Assembly (NCBI RefSeq): GCF_947491715.1 | Contig: NZ_CANLKR010000015.1 | Span: 49,404-113,403 of the forward strand | DNA: 64,000 nt | DNA from: an uncultured Shewanella sp. | GTDB taxonomy: Bacteria; Pseudomonadota; Gammaproteobacteria; Enterobacterales; Shewanellaceae | Direction of reading: 5' to 3' | In this document: positions 56,807-64,000 of the stretch, piece after piece | How positions within the stretch are numbered: the first letter of the stretch is position 1 | Layout: every line of letters begins with the position of its first letter | Translations under genes and position numbers: made by a program | The notes under the pieces: generated by a model | What the model was told of the DNA's origin: nothing | Databases searched by the model: none | Seen by the model: only the letters and a program-made list of their open reading frames with translations

Positions 56807-57505
56807 TTAGTCTTTTATGGGGAATAAGGATAAGGCTTTATCAGGGAAATTAGTAAAAATACCATCAACACCTACTCGAAATAAATTAGACATATCATCA
56901 ATATTATCAACAGTATAAACAAATACTTTTATATTTCTTTGATGGGCATCATTAATGATTTCAGGCGTAACAAAGTTGAGGTCTAAATGAATGGAATAAG
57001 CGTTTAATGTTGTGGCTATTTGGGCTAGTGATAATGGAATACCGCTAATGATAGGGGCGATATAGGCTGTTGGAAAAACGTGCTTAACTTTTGCTAAGAA
57101 AGGGTGGTTGAAAGATGAAATGAGCAATTGTTCTGCGTTAAATCCTAATTCATTAATGAGCTTAGGGTAGATGTTTATAAAGGGTTTCAAGCTATTCAGG
57201 CCTTTGAGCTCAATATTGACTTTACAAGGAAAGGCTTTTAAATAGTTCATGACTTGCCAAAGAGTAGGAATAGGCTCCCCTTGTACCAATGTACTTTCTA
57301 CGGCATCGATACTACTTTGTTCTATGAGAGGGTGATGCAGCTTAGCGTTATCAAGACGACTGTCATGATAGACATAAAGCTGTCCTTCGACGTTTTGAAC
57401 ATCAAGTTCAATCGCTTTAGCACCTAAAGTGATTGCTTTTTTCATTGCCACTAAGGTGTTTTCTGGCGCATGAGCACTTGCACCTCTATGAGCAAAAATT
57501 TCCAT
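56807..57505 (-). CDS. Glycerophosphodiester phosphodiesterase (UgpQ-like)
   Basis: 232 residues, no signal peptide, so cytoplasmic like UgpQ rather than periplasmic GlpQ. Motifs: FAHRGASAHAPENTLVAM (catalytic His and metal Glu), AIELDVQNVEGQLYVYHDSRL (second metal and His set), NIELKG, and VFVYTVDNIDDM with VDGIFTNFPDKAL at the end. Hydrolyses glycerophosphodiesters to glycerol-3-phosphate and an alcohol. 32 bp upstream of the mscM stop side, same strand, so possibly read through from mscM. Confidence 0.93.
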   Translation of the reverse strand: MEIFAHRGASAHAPENTLVAMKKAITLGAKAIELDVQNVEGQLYVYHDSRLDNAKLHHPLIEQSSIDAVESTLVQGEPIPTLWQVMNYLKAFPCKVNIELKGLNSLKPFINIYPKLINELGFNAEQLLISSFNHPFLAKVKHVFPTAYIAPIISGIPLSLAQIATTLNAYSIHLDLNFVTPEIINDAHQRNIKVFVYTVDNIDDMSNLFRVGVDGIFTNFPDKALSLFPIKD

Positions 57506-57537
57506 AAATTAGGTTCCGTTGACCTCTTGCTATTGCA

Positions 57538-60500
57538 TTACGTTCTAATTATCCCCTGATTATCTTTTAGAGAGGTATTGTTAATATGTACCTCTAATTG
57601 AGGATAGGCGAGTTCCAATTGATTTTCACGGAGTTTTTTACTAATAAGCTTATGTAGCTTGTGCCTTAATGGCCAGCGTGCGCTCATTTCTTTAGCGTAT
57701 GCTCGCACTTCAAAGTTTTGAGTATGTTGCCCAAAGCCAGCAAACCAGACTTCAGGCTCAGGGAGCTTCAATGCATCTTCACATTCTTGAACCGCTTGGT
57801 ATAAGGCTGCTTCGACACGAGAAGGATCGGAATCTCGTGCAACGGAGACATCAATGATAACGCGAGTAATCGGATCGCTTAATGACCAGTTAATGAGTTG
57901 TTCAGTAATAAAGGCTTTATTAGGCACAATAATTTCTTTTCTATCCCAGTCAATGATAGTGGTTGCCCTTATTTGAATTTTACTGACAGTGCCTGTGAGA
58001 TCGCGAATGGTTACGGTATCTCCGATACGGACAGGTTTTTCAAATAAGATAATTAAGCCAGAAATAAAATTGGCAAAAATCTCTTGTAAGCCAAAGCCCA
58101 AACCGACCGAGAGAGCAGCGACAAGCCATTGCAATTTAGACCATTCCATTCCTAAGGTCGAGAAACCCGCTAAAATGCCAAAAAAGACCACAAGATAGCG
58201 ACTCACTGTGGTGATAGCAAAGCCAGTGCCCGGACTTAAATCCAGTTTTTGTAAGACTATCAGTTCCATTAACCCTGGAAGGTTAGTGGCGATCATCAAT
58301 GAAAAGCTGACAATAATAATGCCGAGTAATAAAGATTTTAGTGTGATAGGTAATTGCTGTTCCATGCCATTAATGGTGCTATTACTGGTCCAGAGGGTCA
58401 CACCATCGAGTAAGGAAAATAAAGCGGTATGAGTTTGGGTCCAAAGGCCGACTAAACTGGCAAGAAAAGCAAGTAATAATAATGATCGAACGAGCCCTAA
58501 TGACTGGCTTGAAATGGTTTCGAGATCCACTTCTGGTTCTTCATAAGTTTCGAGTTGTTCATTACTGGTAGTGGTGTTGCCTTCTTTTTCTCTTTGAGCA
58601 AGCTGCTCGGCGCGCTTGGCTTTCGCCCTTTCAAAAGCAATGCGACGCCTTTCAATTAACATCCAGCGCTTTATAAGTTGGTAGGTCATTAAAAAGCCCA
58701 ATCCAAAAAGCAAGGATAGTTGAAGCTGAAGCAACATTTGAAAAGCGGTGTAGTAATAACCTTGAAAAGCGAGTATTGCACAAGCGGGTGGCACCGTCAT
58801 TAGCATAATCCACAAAAACTTTTGAATAAGTCGCTTGTTTTTGTCATTTTGGTGGGTATGACTGTATCGCTTAGATAGCGAGAGAATGTCTTTGTAAAAC
58901 CAAAATAACATGATGCAAAAAATAATAAAGGCGCCACGACCTATGCTGTTTCTGACAAGAGAATTATCCAGAATTTGTGTAAATCCCATTACACCTAAAA
59001 ACGGAACAGACATAATGATGAATTGCCGTAAGCGGATCTGACTGGTGCGAATAAGGCCTCGAGGGCCTTTAAAGTGGCTGATCAATAGTCCTTTATCAAG
59101 TGCTAACAGGTAAGCGACTCGGTAGAGCAAATAAAATAAGCCAATGGAGAATAATGCCATTCCCATAGCAGAAGCGAGATTATGAGGCGATAAATATAAA
59201 ATAACCCCAGCAACAATAATAGGAGAGGGTTTAATAAAACTGTAGCAAAGAGAGTTGCTTAGTACACTGAAAGTATTAATGAATTTATCTTGGGTGACAT
59301 TACCAACATTGGCAAGATCACGCCTAACAGCGGCTTTAAATTTAGGAGTGAGAATATCTTGCAGCACTAAACTTAAGACTAAAATGATAATCCACCAAGA
59401 CCAAGCTGTATTTTGGTCTTTAAAGGAGTTAGTTAATTCTTGCCAAGGGGCTTGCTGAGTCAGCCATTGCCAACTTTGCAGTAGGTCAATGCCCCAGAGT
59501 TTACTAATACTACTGGCATTAGGCACCCAAAATAAATGCTCATTTAAGGTGTTTTTTAAGGTTAAGTATTGTTGAGTGAGCTGCTCATTACTGACTCTGA
59601 GATCCGCCATTTTACTTAAATATTGATCATAACTTTGCAGTAGTTGTGTCAAGAGCAACTTTTGTGAGTTCAATAATTTTTGTTGAAGTGGAGAAAAATC
59701 GGTAATTTTTAATATTTGCTGTGAATTGATATTAAGGCTTTGCTCGAGTCGATACCGATCGAGTCTAGTATTGGCTATCTTTGTTTGCAGCTTCTCTTGA
59801 TTAGGTGGCTTAGGTAAAGACTGTAAAATCTGTAAAAATTGCTCACCAAAGGCTGAATTGAGTTTTATCCAACCAATTTGTTGCTGAATACTGGTGAGTT
59901 GCTTGGCTTGAACTTGGTATTGCTTTTCCGCTTTTTCTTGCTGACTCACTGTGAGACTGATGTTATTCGTGAGTTGTTGTAGCAATAAACCATATTTTTG
60001 GTTGTCTTGGCTGAGTTGACGAGTGAACGGGCTCGTATTTTCATCGGTTTGTATTTTGCTGTCGGCAATGGCTGCAGAGGTTTTTTGTTGTCTTTGCTTA
60101 GCAATTTGTGCATTGAGATCTTCAATTAATGCTTCTTGCTGGGCTAGTTGTTGTCGAACAAGTTGGAGTTGGAGTTGATTAAGTTCAATACGCTTTTGGC
60201 TGCTAGCAAGTTCAGCCTCAAGGGTCGTCACTGTCTGGTCGTATAAGGTTCTTTGTACTGTTAATAAAGCGTTTTCTGAGCTTTTGTTTTCAATAATAGG
60301 GTTTTTTTGATGTTGCTGTAAATTTTCTCGAGCATCGGTTATTTCATTGGGAAGTTCATCTCGACTCTTTATTAGCGTATTAATTTTATTGCTTAAAGTT
60401 ACTTCGATTTCTTTTAATTCAGACAAACGAAGGTAAGCCATTGAGGCTTGTTGATTCAGATCTTGTTTATTGGACCAAGAAAGCTTAATGCTGGCACTGG

Positions 60501-60738
60501 TGAGTTGAGCTGCAAGGCTTTGCTTATGGGCGTTGAAGTTTTTAAGCAGATCGTCGGCATTTTTTTCGGTGGCTTTAAGTTTATCGATTTCTGCTTGTAT
60601 TGAGGCCACTTTTTCTTCAGTGGTCGGTGTTTTTGTTGTATCTGTCGTTATTCCTATTCGTTTATCCAATTGGAGAGGATCGGCGCCATAGGCTGATAAG
60701 GACGTTAAACAAAAAAGGAATAATAAAACACGGAACAT
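57538..60738 (-). CDS. mscM: Mechanosensitive channel of the MscK/MscM (YjeP) family
   Basis: 1066 residues. Signal peptide (MFRVLLFLFCLTSLSAYG), then a periplasmic coiled-coil region rich in Gln, Leu and Lys (about 40-400). About ten membrane helices follow from 445, with a cytoplasmic basic insert near 690-730. The MscS core is near 840-920 (AALSVGLGFGLQEIFANFISGLIILFEKP in outline; RIGDTVTIRDLTGTV, VPNKAFITEQLINWS) and a C-terminal domain ends the protein. Opens under membrane tension to release solutes on osmotic downshock. The adjacency psd-mscM is the E. coli order for YjeP, which decides MscM over MscK. Confidence 0.92.
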   Translation of the reverse strand: MFRVLLFLFCLTSLSAYGADPLQLDKRIGITTDTTKTPTTEEKVASIQAEIDKLKATEKNADDLLKNFNAHKQSLAAQLTSASIKLSWSNKQDLNQQASMAYLRLSELKEIEVTLSNKINTLIKSRDELPNEITDARENLQQHQKNPIIENKSSENALLTVQRTLYDQTVTTLEAELASSQKRIELNQLQLQLVRQQLAQQEALIEDLNAQIAKQRQQKTSAAIADSKIQTDENTSPFTRQLSQDNQKYGLLLQQLTNNISLTVSQQEKAEKQYQVQAKQLTSIQQQIGWIKLNSAFGEQFLQILQSLPKPPNQEKLQTKIANTRLDRYRLEQSLNINSQQILKITDFSPLQQKLLNSQKLLLTQLLQSYDQYLSKMADLRVSNEQLTQQYLTLKNTLNEHLFWVPNASSISKLWGIDLLQSWQWLTQQAPWQELTNSFKDQNTAWSWWIIILVLSLVLQDILTPKFKAAVRRDLANVGNVTQDKFINTFSVLSNSLCYSFIKPSPIIVAGVILYLSPHNLASAMGMALFSIGLFYLLYRVAYLLALDKGLLISHFKGPRGLIRTSQIRLRQFIIMSVPFLGVMGFTQILDNSLVRNSIGRGAFIIFCIMLFWFYKDILSLSKRYSHTHQNDKNKRLIQKFLWIMLMTVPPACAILAFQGYYYTAFQMLLQLQLSLLFGLGFLMTYQLIKRWMLIERRRIAFERAKAKRAEQLAQREKEGNTTTSNEQLETYEEPEVDLETISSQSLGLVRSLLLLAFLASLVGLWTQTHTALFSLLDGVTLWTSNSTINGMEQQLPITLKSLLLGIIIVSFSLMIATNLPGLMELIVLQKLDLSPGTGFAITTVSRYLVVFFGILAGFSTLGMEWSKLQWLVAALSVGLGFGLQEIFANFISGLIILFEKPVRIGDTVTIRDLTGTVSKIQIRATTIIDWDRKEIIVPNKAFITEQLINWSLSDPITRVIIDVSVARDSDPSRVEAALYQAVQECEDALKLPEPEVWFAGFGQHTQNFEVRAYAKEMSARWPLRHKLHKLISKKLRENQLELAYPQLEVHINNTSLKDNQGIIRT

Positions 60739-60943
60739 TAAGAGGCTACATTATCTGAGAAACACATGTTTTATACTAGCTAAGTTCGCTCTAGAAAGAA
60801 ATCATCATAGGGCAACTTTTGTTGAACTTTTAAGGACCTTGTGCTGCTTGTTGTTAAATGGTTTTTTATGTTTTTTTAGTGTTTACTTTATGTTTATTTG
60901 TTCGGCGGTAAATTAAAGGAGTAGGAAGATGAAGGCCAAGCGG

Positions 60944-60973
60944 TTAGCCCCTTTAACAAGTAAAAGGGGCTAA
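60944..60973. terminator. Hairpin after psd
   Basis: TTAGCCCCTTT and AAAGGGGCTAA form an 11-bp stem around an 8-nt loop, just beyond the psd stop. No T-run, so it may be an attenuator between psd and mscM. Confidence 0.5.
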
Positions 60974-60979
60974 TATAAA

Positions 60980-61849
60980 TTAGCTGTGCTTTTTCGTCAT
61001 GGCAAAGTGCTCACCCATGCGGGTGACAGCTTTAGGGGTAAGATTGTCAGCAAAGTGTTCAATGGCATCTTTTTCAAATAACATGACAACGGTGCTGCCT
61101 AATTTAAAGCGTCCCATTTCATCGCCTTTGGCTAACGTGATGGCATCAGGTCCCGATATCGGATAATCCCAAGTGAACACATCTTTCCCTGTGGGCGGAG
61201 TGACGGTGCCAGCCCAAACTGTTTCGATACTCGCAACAATGGTTGCGCCAACGAGCACCATGGCAATAGGGCCAATTGCCGTTTCAAAAATGGCCACTAC
61301 ACGCTCGTTTCGTGCGAAGAGTCCTGGTACATTTTCGGCTGTTAATGGGTTAACAGAAAAAAGTTCTCCAGGAACGTAAGTCATTTTAGACAAGGTGCCT
61401 TCAATGGGCATATGGATACGATGATAATCCTTCGGAGCAAGGTAAATAGTGGCAAAATCCCCATCAATAAAGCGTTGAGCATCATCACTTTGATCGCCTA
61501 ATAAAGCCAGAGAAGAATAATCATGGCCTTTAGCTTGGAAAATTCGTCCTTCTTTAATGGGACCGAGTTGACTGATTGCACCGTCTACAGGGTGAATAAG
61601 CGCATGGTTTTGCTCGTGCAAAGGGCGAGCGCCAGATTTTAATGGGCGCGTAAAAAAATCATTGAAACTGCGATAAGATTCTGGTCTAGGATCAGCAGCT
61701 TCGCTCATGTTAACCTGATATTTTTTGATAAACCCTTTGATTGCAGCAGTAGTAATTGCTCCCATCTCTGCGCTGGCGAGTTTGCCAACAAGGCGAGACA
61801 ATAAGTGTTTGGGTAACAGATACTGTAAAGCAATTTTTAACTTGTCCAA
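60980..61849 (-). CDS. psd: Phosphatidylserine decarboxylase proenzyme
   Basis: 289 residues. Makes phosphatidylethanolamine from phosphatidylserine at the inner membrane. The self-cleavage site LGST is at 250-253; Ser252 becomes the pyruvoyl group. Other conserved blocks: [42 protein letters not shown] and PGELFSVNP. It follows rsgA after 18 nt on the same strand; rsgA-psd-mscM is the ancestral order. Confidence 0.97.
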   Translation of the reverse strand: MDKLKIALQYLLPKHLLSRLVGKLASAEMGAITTAAIKGFIKKYQVNMSEAADPRPESYRSFNDFFTRPLKSGARPLHEQNHALIHPVDGAISQLGPIKEGRIFQAKGHDYSSLALLGDQSDDAQRFIDGDFATIYLAPKDYHRIHMPIEGTLSKMTYVPGELFSVNPLTAENVPGLFARNERVVAIFETAIGPIAMVLVGATIVASIETVWAGTVTPPTGKDVFTWDYPISGPDAITLAKGDEMGRFKLGSTVVMLFEKDAIEHFADNLTPKAVTRMGEHFAMTKKHS

Positions 61850-61867
61850 TGTTTGATCCTTGTGCTC

Positions 61868-62938
61868 TTATTCGTCTGGGCCAACTCTAAAATGACGAGC
61901 ATGTCGTTGCTCATCTAAGCTGGCAATAATTTTATGGTAGTTTTGGTAACGATCAGTGCTGATTTCACCTGCATCATAGGCGGCTGTAATGGCACAACCT
62001 GGGTCACTGAGGTGTTTACAATCTCTGAATTTGCAGGTACCGAGATATTCTCTAAATTCAATAAAACACCAACCTACACGCTCAGCAGGTAGGTGCCAAA
62101 GTGCAAACTCACGGACTCCGGGTGAATCGATAAGATCACCACCGCTTTGAATATGGAGCAGTTTAGCTGTGGTAGTAGTATGTTGACCGAGCCCTGAGTT
62201 TTCAGAAATATCTCCAGTGATTAATGCAGCATCGGGCATGATGGCATTAATGAGAGATGATTTACCGACACCAGATTGTCCAACAAACACACTGACTTTG
62301 TCTTTCATTAACTCATGTAATGTTTCTACGCCCTGAAGTAAAGTGCTGCTGACTTTGTAAACTGGATAGCCAATATCACGATATCGCTGTAGAGCGGCTT
62401 CAATGGCTTGGCTTTCTTCTTCTGAAATCAAATCGATTTTATTCAAAATGATGATAGGTGCAATGCCTGTATCTTCAGCGGCGACGAGATAGCGGTCAAT
62501 AATTTGTGTGGTAAAACTGGGTTTGACTGATGACACAATGAAAATTTGGTCAATGTTTGCCGCAATAATTTTAACGCCATCATAAAGATCGGGGCGAGAT
62601 AATTGAGAATGTCTAGGGTGAACGGCTTCAACAACACCGGCAATGGCTGTTGGATTCCCTTGGTTTACATGTTGAGATAATCTTACAATGACTTTATCGC
62701 CAGTAACTAAGCTTTTAATATTTCTTCTAATATCACAGCGTGAGATCACCCCGTCTTGTGTTTCTACATCTGCATGTTGGCCAAAGCGGGAAATAATGGT
62801 GCCTGCTTGTTCGCTGCCTAAAGAGCTGTCTTGGAGATCTGTTGAGGACTCCGGTTTATCATGCTGTTGTAGCTTTTTTTTATGATTGGTCCGCATTCGG
62901 CGTAATTGACCATGGCTTAATGGTTTTTTTTTGCTCAC
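61868..62938 (-). CDS. rsgA: Ribosome small subunit-dependent GTPase RsgA
   Basis: 356 residues. A late 30S assembly factor. It has an N-terminal basic segment, an OB-fold (GTIISRFGQHADVE to RLSQHV), and a circularly permuted GTPase: G4 LNKIDL comes before G1 GQSGVGKSSLIN and G3 DSPGVREF. The zinc-binding end is CKFRDCKHLSDPGC. Divergent from orn, convergent with nothing. The start MSKKKPLSHGQLRRM follows the family. Confidence 0.97.
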   Translation of the reverse strand: MSKKKPLSHGQLRRMRTNHKKKLQQHDKPESSTDLQDSSLGSEQAGTIISRFGQHADVETQDGVISRCDIRRNIKSLVTGDKVIVRLSQHVNQGNPTAIAGVVEAVHPRHSQLSRPDLYDGVKIIAANIDQIFIVSSVKPSFTTQIIDRYLVAAEDTGIAPIIILNKIDLISEEESQAIEAALQRYRDIGYPVYKVSSTLLQGVETLHELMKDKVSVFVGQSGVGKSSLINAIMPDAALITGDISENSGLGQHTTTTAKLLHIQSGGDLIDSPGVREFALWHLPAERVGWCFIEFREYLGTCKFRDCKHLSDPGCAITAAYDAGEISTDRYQNYHKIIASLDEQRHARHFRVGPDE

Positions 62939-63139
62939 AGAATAGTCTTCGTCATTTTATAAGGCTCACTCATCTTGATTTGTCTTAAGTTCAGTAAGGC
63001 TAATTTTGTGTCTGTCACACACGCTCCCTTTCTTTAATCAAGGTAATATCAGAAGTGGTACGAGTATAAATAAAGCAGTATGATACACGGTCTTAAAGAA
63101 AAAAGCCTAAATTTAGATAAAACAGATGAAGAGGATGCT

Positions 63140-63685
63140 ATGACTGCCGATGCAAATAACCTGATATGGGTCGATTTGGAAATGACGGGACTTGATCCTA
63201 GCGTCGATAAAATCATTGAAATTGCAACGATTGTTACGGATAAAGATTTGAACATTCTTGCTGAAGGACCCGTATTAGCGATTCATCAATCTGATGCGCA
63301 ACTTGCCTTGATGGATGAATGGAATCAGACACATCATGGAAAATCTGGGTTAATTGACCGAGTGAAGGCTAGCAAAGTGAATGAGCAGCAAGCAATTGAG
63401 GAAACAATTGCTTTCTTATCTGAATATGTATCTGCAGGTGTTTCACCTATGTGTGGTAATAGTATTGGGCAAGATAGACGGTTTTTGAATCGATATATGC
63501 CAGAGCTGGAAAATTATTTCCATTATCGTAATATCGATGTCAGTACCATAAAAGAGCTGGTGAATCGTTGGCAGCCTCAAATGATGAAAGGCTTGACGAA
63601 AAAAAATGCTCATCAAGCTTTACTTGATATTCAAGAGTCGATTGCTGAATTACAGTTTTATCGCGAAAAAGTATTTAAAATTTAA
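63140..63685 (+). CDS. orn: Oligoribonuclease
   Basis: 181 residues, DEDDh 3'-5' exonuclease that degrades 2-5 nt RNAs, including pGpG from cyclic-di-GMP breakdown. Motifs: [13 protein letters not shown] (Asp, Glu), [17 protein letters not shown] (Asp), and the final [11 protein letters not shown] (His, Asp). The ATG at 63140 has GAGGA about 6 nt upstream; the longer frame to 63080 does not match the family. Divergent from rsgA as in E. coli. Confidence 0.97.
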   Translation: MTADANNLIWVDLEMTGLDPSVDKIIEIATIVTDKDLNILAEGPVLAIHQSDAQLALMDEWNQTHHGKSGLIDRVKASKVNEQQAIEETIAFLSEYVSAGVSPMCGNSIGQDRRFLNRYMPELENYFHYRNIDVSTIKELVNRWQPQMMKGLTKKNAHQALLDIQESIAELQFYREKVFKI

Positions 63686-63715
63686 TCAGTCGGTCAGTTT
63701 ATTTACAAGAAGGGG

Positions 63716-63743
63716 TTGCAGTACGGCGAAATTCTCCTATAAT
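63716..63743 (+). promoter_or_regulatory. Promoter of the tRNA-Gly region
   Basis: TTGCAG (63716-63721) and a perfect TATAAT (63738-63743) are 16 bp apart and followed by a GC-rich discriminator (GCGGCCTC). It precedes the two decayed tRNA copies and the intact tRNA. Confidence 0.8.
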
Positions 63744-63791
63744 GCGGCCTCAACTTTACTGGCTTTATGTCATGTGATGTTGGAAGTTGAT

Positions 63792-63930
63792 GCGACATTA
63801 GCTCAGTTGATAAGGTTGAAAATCGATACCTTACGGTTTTGCTAATATAGCGAAAAGTAATGCGACATTAGCTCAGTTGGTAGGTTGGAAATCGATACCT
63901 TGCAGTTGTGTTAAGATAGCAATAAGTGAT
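63792..63930 (+). pseudogene. Two decayed tandem copies of the tRNA-Gly 5' half
   Basis: At 63792 and 63862 the sequence GCGACATTAGCTCAGTTG repeats, followed by a changed D-loop and CGATACCTT. The T-arm is missing. Each unit is about 70 bp and ends in a shared spacer (GCTAA-ATAGC-A-AAGT). The intact tRNA starts at the third copy, 63931. They cannot fold as full tRNAs. Confidence 0.8.
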
Positions 63931-64000
63931 GCGACATTAGCTCAGTTGGTAGAGCGATACCTTGCCAAGGTATAGGTCATCGGTTCGAACCCGATATGTC
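63931..64000 (+). tRNA. glyV: tRNA-Gly (anticodon GCC), cut by the window end
   Basis: Acceptor GCGACAT, D-arm AGCTCAGTTGGTAGAGCG, anticodon stem ATACC/GGTAT with loop TTGCCAA (anticodon GCC), and T-arm CGGTTCGAACCCG. The 3' acceptor strand starts ATGTC, pairing with the 5' end, and the last bases lie beyond 64000. The symbol is nominal, since copies are usually tandem. Confidence 0.92.

Overview
The window reads as chromosomal DNA of a marine gammaproteobacterium, most likely a Shewanella of moderate to low GC. This is inferred from gene order and protein character; no database was searched. Supporting evidence: the degQ-zapG-zapE-rplM-rpsI block, yjeT-purA followed by motX (T-ring component of sodium-driven polar flagella), rnr-rlmB, rpsF-priB-rpsR-rplI, the mscM-psd-rsgA / orn arrangement, and a Shewanella-like PriB and thiopurine methyltransferase.

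Layout. 1-9.1 kb is conserved housekeeping DNA: envelope protease, cell division factors, ribosomal proteins L13/S9, purine synthesis, flagellar motor protein, RNase R and RlmB. 9.1-17.2 kb is an accessory block inserted between rlmB and rpsF, which adjoin in many relatives. It holds intergenic repeats, a dead GNAT gene, a small secreted protein, a two-repeat lipoprotein, a DUF1203 protein, a 1122-residue lipoprotein with Ig/cadherin-like and FG-GAP-like repeats (with a 10-G tract at the lipobox), and a DUF481 outer-membrane protein. 17.3-18.9 kb is the S6-PriB-S18-L9 operon. 19-25.5 kb is a curli-like island on the minus strand: csgB, a very long csgA-like gene, a decayed second csgB, a second very long csgA-like gene, and a third curlin-repeat gene. 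A related upstream sequence occurs three times. A secreted subtilase diverges from it.

28.9-37.7 kb holds an unrecognised ORF, a variant galactokinase, a CPA2 antiporter, dsbD (its end overlapping a small inverted-repeat-bounded element), fxsA and an unusual protein kinase. 38-42.3 kb looks like the remains of a polymorphic-toxin locus: a two-partner-secretion-like N-terminal fragment, a frameshifted IS200/RAYT-type transposase, an orphan papain-like toxin domain, its probable immunity protein and a possible second immunity gene. 42.4-48.7 kb is mixed: endonuclease V, two small secreted proteins related to the one at 10.1 kb, an orphan P450, a Bax-like glucosaminidase, an aldo/keto reductase and TPMT. 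48.7-53.9 kb is a tandem array of four paralogous porins. 54.3-64 kb returns to housekeeping genes (tcdA, bfd with a Fur box, a 2-hydroxyacid dehydrogenase, ugpQ-like, mscM, psd, rsgA, orn), ending in tRNA-Gly preceded by two decayed tRNA copies.

The most notable systems are the expanded curli-like island, which has no csgDEFG in the window, and the orphan toxin/immunity remnant. Neither can be called new without database comparison.
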